Program-made: the position numbers and the translations under genes | Shown: in pieces, positions 9,984 to 19,026 of the stretch | Layout of the letters: every line of letters begins with the position of its first letter | Numbering within the stretch: position 1 is the stretch's first letter | DNA from: Bolinopsis microptera | Taxonomy: Eukaryota > Ctenophora > Tentaculata > Lobata > Bolinopsidae | NCBI RefSeq assembly: GCF_026151205.1 | Contig: NC_087080.1 | Span: 12,385,837-12,449,836 of the forward strand | Direction: 5' to 3' | DNA: 64,000 bases | The notes under the pieces: generated by a model | Seen by the model: only the letters and a program-made list of their open reading frames with translations | The model's database searches: none | Told to the model about the DNA's origin: nothing

Positions 9984-11264
9984 GAACACTGTGTTTAATT
10001 ACTCAGCATTCAATACCAATGAGATACAAACAGTAGACATCAAAAAGATATACCATATGTTTTCGTCCTATTTTAAAATAATTACATAAATTAATTTATA
10101 TTTCATGATTAAATGAAACTAACAATCTGTTTTCGCTCTTTTGACTGGGTCGATCATATAATTGATATTTTGGGACAAAGTGAGAGTCTCCACTCATGGT
10201 TTTTACTGACTCTAACTTTGTCCCAAAACATCAATTATATTTATAAATGAAACTACTATACCAAAACTGTATGATTTGAAAGTTGCAAAATATTAGCCGT
10301 AGAAATATTTTAACGTTAAGGTTTTAGCATAATGCATACAATGATTGTAACAATTTCTAATTGATTCAACTGCTTAAATAGAGCTTTGAAGTTTTTATTT
10401 AGCTTATAAAATTGAATTGTTAAATTAAAAAACTTGTCCCTGCATGCTGCAGTATGAGTAATTTTTAAGTTTGTACTACTACTGGGTGTGTAAGAGTAGT
10501 CGAATTTTATGGTGACTTGGTTGCTGGTAATTAAGCGTCCTAAAAAGAAATCGCTTGTTTCTAGCTCAGCGTCTTCTACGATCTCTCTTCGGACCAGTCC
10601 ATCTAAATCTAAATTAAGAACAGCTTTCGTGGCCGGTAATACAAATTACTTGGAATAGATGAAAGGGCAGAACAAAATATGGCTTAAACTAATCTTTTTA
10701 CGTTTTTTTTTCTGTAAGTTCAAACTTGAAACAAAAGGTACGTAGTCATGGTCCCAAGTTTCATGTATAGAAATGACTTATCGAGATCGGTATTCTATTT
10801 CTATTCCTTATAATCCTATTCCATGTTGACGAGGCCTTAGATGAATACAATTTTGCTGATTAGCAAGGTCCAAGGATGTTGAGATAATAAAAATAGAATA
10901 GAAATAAAAATAAAAGTAAAACTTGAATAACATTATCATTAAACTTTAAAGAATTTAGCTTTTGACGCCTTCCTTTTTATTATTTTTCTTCAATTATCTC
11001 TTTCCGTTTTTTAAAAGATAGTCGTTCTAAGTACTACTAGGAGGATGCTTTTTGTATATTCGTGGAATTTACAATTTTTACCTTATATGTTAATGTAGTT
11101 ATATCTTTGATATCAGATATTCATTACAATCCATGACCATAATGCACCGATTAAGAATTGGTGGTTTTTAAAAAATTGTCCGTAAGGTCAGCCAATCAAA
11201 ATACATAAAAAACAATCCAATCATTTGCATTACCGGACCACTTTTAAATTGTCCCGTAAACAAA
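9984..11264. other. Intergenic, 1.3 kb
   Basis: No exon was detected. It lies between the convergent secreted-protein and kringle genes and so holds both 3' ends. It contains the short foldback at 10157-10241. Otherwise featureless AT-rich sequence. Confidence 0.55.
10157..10241. repeat. 85-bp foldback (hairpin) downstream of the secreted-protein gene
   Basis: Arms atataattgat(a)ttttgggacaaagt..gagtc and gactc..actttgtcccaaaa(c)atcaattatat are inverted copies with a loop of about 18 bases. It could be a mini-MITE or an RNA hairpin in the 3'UTR region, about 170 bp after the stop codon. Confidence 0.7.
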
Positions 11265-12038
11265 TTACCCGCTCCCTTTTTCCACCACGTCAGAAAATTC
11301 CTCATGTGCTCGCTGATTTTCATCCTCGTCAATTAGAGTAACGCCAACAGCATGACAGGAAGGGATAGCACAAAAATTCCATCTGACATTTGGATCCGTT
11401 GTGTAGCACCACGGTCCAATACCATCGTCTGGATTTCTGCAGTAGTTGTGATCACCCAATCCACTGTGAGTGTAATCAAATTTATGTACGTGAGGACTTT
11501 GATCAGACCAGTTCTGACACGTGTATCCAAAACATGTGGTACTAACGTAACCTTGATAGTCAGCACCATCGTCTAGGAAGCAGGTAAGGTGGGGTATCAT
11601 TTCCATGACCTTAGTGGCGGGTGGGTCGTCCAAGTGACTTTCAGTGGCGTGGGCGCTTAAATCCTCTTCTGGACATCCACATCGTTGTACGTGCGTCTTT
11701 TCAATTTGTCTGCACTTTTTTAAAACTTTTTTAGTGCTTTTTATATATGTGTTTATCGCCAGGTCGGGATTGTACGGAAATTGAGCACAATCGGCAAATT
11801 TGTATCCTTTTTCGTAAACACATTTATGCAACAACTCAAGTTGCCGCTTACAGAATTTGTCGTCTTCAATTTCCTGACTGTGACAATCACACTTGTTGTT
11901 TTTAGATTTGCCTGACGAACAATACAACAGCAAGATTACGTGCAGAAGGGAAATTTCCAGTCTCAGATTATGAAACATAATTGATAGCGAAATTCGAGAA
12001 TAAGATCGATGTGGCTTGTATCTGATATTTTTGTTCAT
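11265..12038 (-). CDS. Secreted protein with one kringle domain
   Basis: Single-exon ORF of 257 codons. The more likely start is Met21 (at 11978), because residues 21-44 form a signal peptide (MFHNLRLEISLLHVILLLYC). Then follow a Cys-rich, Lys-rich segment (C50-C121) and a kringle at about 153-228. The six canonical kringle cysteines are C153, C173 (YTCQNW), C200 (NYCRNP), C211 (GPWCYTTDP), C223 and C228. An extra cysteine at C169 (TTCFGYTC) could pair with the N-terminal segment. The short acidic tail ends EFSDVVEKGSG. Kringles bind proteins or lysine ligands (known). The NPDDGIGPWC loop keeps acidic residues near the lysine-binding position but is one residue shorter than in plasminogen K1. 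No protease domain is attached, so its partner is unknown. Confidence 0.85.
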   Translation of the reverse strand: MNKNIRYKPHRSYSRISLSIMFHNLRLEISLLHVILLLYCSSGKSKNNKCDCHSQEIEDDKFCKRQLELLHKCVYEKGYKFADCAQFPYNPDLAINTYIKSTKKVLKKCRQIEKTHVQRCGCPEEDLSAHATESHLDDPPATKVMEMIPHLTCFLDDGADYQGYVSTTCFGYTCQNWSDQSPHVHKFDYTHSGLGDHNYCRNPDDGIGPWCYTTDPNVRWNFCAIPSCHAVGVTLIDEDENQRAHEEFSDVVEKGSG

Positions 12039-12378
12039 GTTGAAAAACGTGAATTAAATATTTATTACAGCATTACCTAATGGACTTATCTAGGATTTAT
12101 CGATCAATTTAAGAGCTGGTAACATGCTCATATTCAGAGCCCATATGATCTCATTAAATATGGGCGTCTCACATATCATAAAAGCTGGAACAGTAAATGA
12201 AGCTATTAACAGATTCAGAGATTTCTAAGATAGAGCTTCCAAAATGGTCTTTTGTTAATATTACGGCCATTCATTAGAACTCCGAGAGCGCCGCCATGGT
12301 GCCATCGGGACTCGGATATATGACTAATATTACTACCGCTGGAACTGTGCCATTTCTGTCCCATTTTCAAACATCAGC
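12039..12378. other. Intergenic upstream of the kringle gene
   Basis: 340 bp with no ORF of note; probably the 5' region of the minus-strand kringle gene. It ends at the 8-bp target-site duplication of the hAT MITE. Confidence 0.5.
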
Positions 12379-12386
12379 TCGGCAAG

Positions 12387-13631
12387 CAGGGGTGTGCGCC
12401 GCCGCCGCCGAGTTTTTAGCCCACGCCGCTGCGCCGAACAATTTATCGGCGGCGCAAACGGCGTGAACGTGGTATTTTTAAAATTTGAATTTATAAAAAA
12501 ATACTCAAAAAAAATTAATGAAAAAATTTTCATAATTGCTGAATATACAGGGTGGGCCAAAAGTCAGTGTGCAAACTTTGGGTCTTATACCTCCGCCGTG
12601 TTTTATATTTGAGAGCTGTTGCTTTGCAGATGGCATACTGTACTTACTGGTTCGAGGATTCCGTCGTCAAAATTTGAAAATTCGAATATTTTAGACCACG
12701 CCCATTCAATATTAAAAGACCTATATTGTTTTCTCTGAACATGCTGAACGCCTAATTTTTTCAGAGACGGTAGATTATCAAATGCTGCATATGATCTGAA
12801 AACATGAGGCAAAACGGATTAGAAATGACGAAGTTATCAAGCATTTTGTGTATCTCGTTAACAAAATTGACTGGGTGATTATGTGACACCGTGACACGAC
12901 ACCTTAATTGGGCACCCTTAACAATTCCCATAATGTTTAACGGGGTAGTTAACGGGGTCACCTTATCACGTGATTAGGTAAACCAATCACCTGATCACAC
13001 GTAATGAATAAACTCGTTATGCTTCATATCTCAGTCATCTGAGAAGCTACAGTTCTAATTCTTTCAGGACAAACGTAATTCGAATGGCCAAACACAATTC
13101 AATAACATTTAGCTTGATTCGACTATCCAAACTATCAAATAAATGTGAAAATGAACCTCCATTTGAAAAAAATGACCGTGAATATTTTTCGAGTTGACAA
13201 ATTCCTCGAACCAGTGGTGGTACTAAGTCATACCAGAAGGAAGTATTTCAATTGGGCACTCAGTGACTGAGCTATTAAGGCCAACGTTTGCACACTGACT
13301 TTTGGCCCACCCTGTAATTATAAAATCTTAATCCCTCTAGCATGTCTGACGTCAAGTAGTTCGATGTAGCATATAATATGCAATGTTTCATGAAATTGTG
13401 AATTCCTGTCATACGATCATTTCGATCAACGATGAATTGAAGTGAAATTTGCAACTGTCTAAACCTTATTAATAGTAATACTAATACTAAGTCAATCCTT
13501 GACCTAAGCAATGAATTTCCATTTTGTCGAGTCACAACTGAAACTGCCAATTGTCCACAGGCCACGCCGCCGCCGCTAATTTTGGCCACGCCGCCGCCGA
13601 TTTTGGTATAACACGGCGGCGCACACCGCTG
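12387..13631. mobile_element. Non-autonomous hAT element (MITE) carrying a nested mariner insertion
   Basis: The termini are CAGGGGTGTGCGCCGCCG and the reverse complement of the right end, CAGCGGTGTGCGCCGCCG: inverted repeats of hAT type. They are flanked on both sides by the same 8-bp target-site duplication tcggcaag (12379-12386 and 13632-13639), the length expected for hAT. GC-rich subterminal repeats (cgccgccgcc, ggcggcgc) occupy both ends. Without the nested 767-bp element the host element is about 476 bp and has no transposase. Confidence 0.9.
12548..13314 (-). mobile_element. Non-autonomous Tc1/mariner element, copy 1 (767 bp), inside the hAT MITE
   Basis: Terminal inverted repeats begin CAGGGTGGGCCAAAAGTCAG and extend through tgtgcaaac. 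They are flanked by TA on both sides (12546-12547, 13315-13316), the mariner-type target duplication. No transposase is encoded. A second copy of exactly the same length lies inverted at 40516-41282. The longest shared frame encodes 66 aa and resembles no transposase. Confidence 0.9.
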
Positions 13632-13639
13632 TCGGCAAG

Positions 13640-14322
13640 CCGGTAATTTTAATGAAATCAATTTCACGAACCGAGATATGGGTAATTTTGTTCATTTTTG
13701 GTGGTCTCTTAGCCTTAGTATCGATATTCACTATCCACTTTTCATCACATAAATTGGCTAAAAGGTGATTACGACTACTTAATATGTGAACGACCCCTTA
13801 AATTAGTATTTACCTTAAAAAGTTAAAACTTCAAAAAGATACGAATAGATACACGTTGTATTATCATTATCAATATGATTTCAAACATGACATAAGTTTT
13901 AGTGTACAACATAATTAAACATAAATAAATGCTGCACTATATAAATTAACAATTTTATTGCACCAAACATTTTAATTGTACCGTTTTTGAGCCATTCATC
14001 AAATTGATAAAGCTCAACAGCATCGGCTCTAAAAATCTCTGATCTCTTCCCGGGCAGATAAAACACATTTTTGTGGTTTGAGCGTTTGTTTACGGTCAAG
14101 CGAAAAGGTATTTAACGAGGCTTGAATCTAAGAGCAAGCAATTCTACCCTTCATAATATATTTTGTATAAAATAACAGCTCCCCCAGTCACTGTACACTA
14201 GAACAAGTGATTCTGGGCCCTTGGCCTATGGTTATCGAGTAGAAAGAGGGTAACCGGTAAAGTTAAAAAAGCTTAGATTTACGACAAAATAATTATAAAT
14301 TAATTCTAATACGGTTTTAAAT
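13640..14322. other. Intergenic between the hAT MITE and DDIAS
   Basis: No exon was recognised. AT-rich sequence containing the 3' flank of the DDIAS-like gene. Confidence 0.5.
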
Positions 14323-16410
14323 CTAGAACAGTTCAACCGAACAGTTTGATACATCTTCATCTTGTTCAGAGAGCACCCCTGTTACCATGGGAACCACGTT
14401 AGATTTAGTGCTAGTATTACACTCTGACATAGCACTAAAGTTAGACCAGTCATGTTCGCTCAATGCTGGTTCTTCTTTAGTTCCGGGAGAGTTAGCAAAC
14501 AAATCGTCATCTGAACACAGAGGACTTGTAGTGACACTGTTAGTAGGGAGAGGGAGGGTGGGGAGAGCAGCTGAAATACTGCCTACATCGAAACTATCAA
14601 AGTCTTGAGAGTTAGTTAGGTTGCAGCTCATGTTTCTCTCTTTACAATCTGATACACTCAGCATATTTTCAGTTTCTTCAAATAAACTGAAATCATCTTT
14701 CTGTACATCATCTTTCTGTACATCATCTTTCTGTACACCTATAAAATCTGAGATAACCGGCACGTTCTCCTTATCTTCAAATAAACTAAAGTCATCTGAT
14801 TTCATGAGCTCTAATATCACATCACTGTCACTAGAAGTTTCAGTTTTGAGCAGATGAGTTTCTTTCACTGATGTGTCACAGTCAGGCGGTCTTATATTCT
14901 CATGCAGGGAATCGTTTTGAGTAAGTGGGATGTGTACGATATTCTGAACTCTGCATCTCATGCGTTTACCACGCCTCAAATTATTACTAGGGTTATAATG
15001 ATTGCCATGGTTACTGGAATTGTCATGGTTGCTATTTCCATGCTTACTACATTCGTTTTCTGGGTACCTCCGAGAATTATGTGTAGTGGAGCTAATATTA
15101 AAATCAGATACAACAGGACTGAGGCTGCCCAAGTTCTCACCCAGATCCTCTAAACTGAGCTGAGAGAAAAGAGGCGTTGAGTTGTGGACCAGCAAAGATT
15201 TGTCATGGTGACGGTTGTTAGAATTTGAAGGAGAGCTGATCTCAAGCCGGTCAGCAGGAATGCGAAGAGGAACGGGTGAAAAATTGGTGCCTGAAATGAA
15301 TAATAGTAACAAACATGTTGTGTAGATGGTAAACTTGAAACTGAATAAACATTATACGTTTATGATGAACAAATAATATTTTAAAATGTATTTTAAGGAT
15401 AACAATAGATCATCGATTAAAGAAGTAATCAGCTGAATATAGTAACCACAGTTACCAGTTAAAAGTAACCATAGTTACCAGTTGTAAGGTCGAGTTGGCG
15501 CACGTGATCGACAATTCTCTTATTCTCGACAGCAAATACAGCACCAGTTATCCCGCCCTCAGCATTACGTGCCACTTTGACTACCTGGTAGGGGCAGTTT
15601 CTACATTACGTTTTAATTCTATAAAAGTACAAAACTAACTATGAATTAGCAATAACGTTATCTAAATTATTGTCATTAAACCTAGCGTGACTGATGCTCT
15701 TTTTAGTTGAGATACCAAGTGGAGGCATAGAACGAAAAGTTTCTTCAATTTGGTGAGAACAAACCTCACTAAGGAGAGCTCTTTGAACAGAACGCAGAAT
15801 TTGTGTGTTCGACAAATTCAACTCCTGGACTGTCCTGAGGAGGTTGGGTGATATAATTGGTATTGTAGCGAGGTGAGATCTAGCTGAGGGGTCCACATGA
15901 TGGGATCTAGATAATATCTAGTAGATATGGGTCTACAGGACAGGCTGAGAGGTTTACAGGGTTGGGGTAATACATGAAGAAGTGGAAGTAAACCTGAAGA
16001 AATTAGGAGCAGTACATCCGAACAGGTTGTCAGCACGTGACCCGAACAAGGTGATGAGAAAGGGGGCGGAGTGCTCACTGATTTTCAGGGAGAGTCTGTA
16101 CCTTCTGTTGGGGTGAGTACACGCTCTACATTTTCTACACCAACCCCTGTTGTTATTACAGTTTATCACATGTAAGTTGGTGATGTGAATTACTCATTAT
16201 TTGAAGTTTTAGAACAGTAACCTCCAAACATTTACTTACTTTTTGGATGTTAATCTCTCGATATGCCAAACATTTCACATTAATAAGATTAAGTTTCTCC
16301 AGTTACCTGTTAGATGCAGGTACCAGTTCAACTTTACTGGAGCAGACATTGCAAGCATTGTAGTAAACGTCACCTTCAACTGCCAGCACTGTTACTAGAC
16401 TCTCTGGCAT
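14323..16410 (-). CDS. DDIAS: DDIAS/noxin-like DNA-damage-induced apoptosis suppressor (466 aa)
   Basis: Five exons join in phase: 16307-16410, 15994-16146, 15765-15834, 15479-15584 and 14323-15290. The N-terminus matches human DDIAS as remembered: YYNACNVCSSKVELV, then WCRKCRACTHPNRRYRLSLK, then FLITLFGSRADNLFG, against human YRYKLSLKVAES and FVITVFGSCLDTFFG. This is an RPA1-C-like OB/zinc module; the Cys pairs CNVC and CRKC(RAC) are present. The last exon is a Ser/Asn/Asp-rich tail with a two-fold repeat DDFSLFE...SD and a three-fold VQKDD repeat. DDIAS protects cells from damage-induced death in mammals; the role here is inferred. The exon 3/4 junction is the least certain, since part of the human OB fold seems to be missing. 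The protein is about half the human length (998 aa). Confidence 0.8.
15440..15483 (-). repeat. Tandem duplication of the 5' splice site, DDIAS intron 4
   Basis: On the minus strand the exon end ACTG|GTAACTATGGTTACT is followed by a second AACTGGTAACTGTGGTTACT. The duplicated unit spans the exon-intron junction and creates a second GTAACT donor about 24 bp downstream. Confidence 0.7.
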
Positions 16411-16875
16411 GTTTCATATCTAACCGAGAACTGTCTTCACATAAACTAATATACAGTACATAAAACAAAGATGGGGCTGAAAGCAACAATTCTCAGAGAA
16501 ATTTAAGCAGACGATCAAGTAAACAATTAATGTAGACATTTTAAAAGTTTACAGAAGTATTTTTTTACAGAGAATGAGTCAATATTTTGATATAATCAAT
16601 ATTTCGATTTTTTATTCATCAACAAATAGTTTCTAAATACCTATGGTTGCCCCTCGTGCCCTCTCACACTTATTGAAGCATGAGGTACAGTATTTATATA
16701 TGGACAGGAAAAGGAAACCTTACCATTCATAACTTTATTGGTTAAAAAAGGCAATGATAAAGCTATAATTGTCATAACTAATGGTATGTCATGGGCACAA
16801 AATGATAATTTAAAATTTAAGAGGCTCCAAAAAATCATTAAAATAAAACAAAATTTTCAGTATAAAGTTGAGATC
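16411..16875. other. 465-bp spacer between DDIAS and MSL3
   Basis: Holds the DDIAS 5' region and the MSL3 3' end. A 65-codon minus frame here (16641-16838) has no recognisable similarity and is not called. Confidence 0.5.
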
Positions 16876-18260
16876 TCATCCCAGATCGCATAACTCAGCC
16901 TCTTTATAAGGCTGTATCTCCACAAACACCTCCGCTCGATGCCTCGCTACAAAGTCTAAGAAAGTCTGGCAATAATAAGCGACACTGTTAACATACTCCG
17001 TCTCCATGTGGTCCAACAATTCCGGTAACTTTACAAACAGTCTGAGTAAATGTTCAGCTCCGTATAGTTTAGAGGGTTGTAAAGGTCCGGGGACAGGGTC
17101 CTGATCATCAGTCTTACTACCCCAACTGGAATAGCCGGGGTATAAAACCCAATCTCCGCTCACTTGCCCCGCTAGTTGCTGCCTCTTTATTCTGGAACCA
17201 GACTGCACAAACCCCTCTCTTTCTAACTGACTTCGTTCCTCCTTGTAGAGCAGCAGTAACGGTAGAGTGAAGTCAAAACAAGTGATTATCCCCTGAAATA
17301 AATAAATGATATATTGGGGCTCTCTTAAAATATATAAGAAAGAAAATAACATAACATGAAAGATAGCAGTGAAAGTGAAAATGAAAGTGAAAGAGAAAGT
17401 GGCTACCTGTGTAAACTCCTCTAAAGACCCCCTGTCCTCCAGTGGGTTGGTAACCAATACATCCTCTACAAATTTAGCCAGAATCGTCTCTACATTGGGA
17501 GTGCGCGGCACATTCACCAGCAGGTTTCTCAGAGTCACATTTACAAAGTCTCTTTCTAAAGCCTGTTTTATGGTCAATGGTAAGTTGAGATCCATCTTGA
17601 ATTTCGATTCTGGATTTTCACTAAGATCAGTACATTTATCTAGAGGTTTTCCTCTAATTCCACGTTTTCTACAAGCATTTTTTGCTCCGACAATCTGTTT
17701 CTCCAGTTCGTCTTTAATTGCAAGGTTTGAGGGGGTATCTGCCAGTACCAAATCCTCTGTCACCCATCTGAAAGGAGTAGGTATGTTAAAACTTAAAAAT
17801 GGGTTTATAAAGTTATAATAAAGAAATTGAACATTCATTTGTTATGTCACGTAACCATCGAATCAGTTGAAAATTGTGAATTCGTTGAAATTGTTCATGA
17901 AAGGATGATAAAAGTCTTGTTTCGAATAAAATTATTATCAATAATTAGTAAATAATTAGTACCTATCATATTATCATTATTAATAATTAGTAAATAATTA
18001 GTAAATAATTAGTACCTATCATACTGGGAACCCCAATTCTGGAAATGTACCAGGTAAATAGGTTGCACTCCTGCGGGTCTTTTTTTGTTGTTACCAGCCT
18101 TATTTTTAAGATCCTTCTTTCCAAGGAACTCAGTAATATCTTCGTGTTCCACTTCCAGTATCACAGAGTTGTAGATAATTGGTTGTTTAATTGGGTCTGG
18201 TTCGTAACACAACACTTTGTCTCCCTTCTTGTACTTGGGTTCTGATTTAACAGTACCCAT
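16876..18260 (-). CDS. MSL3: MSL3-like chromo-barrel/MRG-domain chromatin protein (340 aa)
   Basis: Three exons in phase: 18016-18260, 17407-17767 and 16876-17292. The N-terminal chromo barrel shows KKGDKVLCYEPDPIKQPIIY, then YLVHFQNWGSQYDRWVTEDLVL across the first junction (R82/W83). EPDP is found in MSL3 rather than in MRG15. The C-terminal MRG domain shows LTIKQALERDFVNVT, PNVETILAKFVED, FDFTLPLLLLYKEERSQ and YGAEHLLRLFVKLPELL; the last closely resembles human MSL3. MSL3 is a subunit of the MSL histone H4K16 acetyltransferase complex and reads methylated chromatin through the barrel (known). The linker between domains is much shorter than in human MSL3 (521 aa), so the protein is compact. 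Confidence 0.9.
17938..18030 (-). repeat. Tandem duplication of the 5' splice site, MSL3 intron 1
   Basis: Minus-strand TATGATAG|GTACTAATTATTTAC at the exon 1 end (18016) recurs about 54 bp further into the intron as ATATGATAGGTACTAATTATTTAC (about 17945-17970). Further copies of TACTAATTATT lie between. The copy includes the last 8 exon bases and the GT donor. Confidence 0.75.
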
Positions 18261-19026
18261 CCTTCAATTAATTTAGTATGTGATTCTTGTTTACTGTATA
18301 GCACAGCACCATTTGAACCATTTTGGACTAAATTTAGTTTCGATCACAATTAAATGGCCTTATTTTAATGGGATTTGAAACATACCGATAAGACTTAAAT
18401 CTAGGTGAATAAGACTTATTTCGGCTTGAATCAAGTGTTTATAAATTGAAGTGATAGCAGTGATAAGATAAAAATAACACGGGAACAGAAATTAAACTCT
18501 TGTATCACATAAATCATAATCAGTTAGCAATCGTCTATAAACATTAAACATTTAAAATTATCATACAGAGTCAAAAATCATACTATTCCAGAGCAAGTAT
18601 GTACATCTGATATTATTTTGGTAAATCTCTTTCAATTAACAATTTTTTTCTCACATCTGATATTCAATGAAAACTGTAAAAAATTCAGCAGTTAGCAATA
18701 ACCACACAAATTCCACCCTATGTACATCATCACAATTAGAGAGGGTCGAGACTGAGAGAGTCATTACCTCCCCACCTTTAAGGTTGTTTGATTATTAAAC
18801 GTCCAGGACAGTCTTTAACAAATATTTTAAACCATTGAATATCAAAATAAATAACCGAGCCTTTGTATAAAACAAACAAAAACAGGACAAATAGTCATAA
18901 CAAAAACAGCTGATAACAATTCTAGAGTCTATAACCATGGTTACTGGACACTGGTGTGTGATTCGTACTTACCACGCGATGGTAACATGTGTAGTTACCA
19001 TGGTATTGGTAACTGATTTTCTAACT
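18261..19026. other. Spacer between MSL3 and PLEKHM2
   Basis: 766 bp with no supported exon. Contains copies of the gttaccatgg palindrome near 18937 and 18995, next to the PLEKHM2 stop codon. Confidence 0.5.

Noticed and set aside
9567-9989. 140-aa antisense ORF
   Set aside because: Shadow of the secreted-protein gene on the opposite strand.
12761-12961. 66-aa ORF conserved in both mariner MITE copies
   Set aside because: Conservation reflects the recent duplication of the whole element; no transposase motif, no DDD/DDE triad.
14621-14857. Plus ORF with SSFCTSSFCTSSFCT repeats
   Set aside because: Antisense shadow of the VQKDD repeat in the DDIAS last exon.
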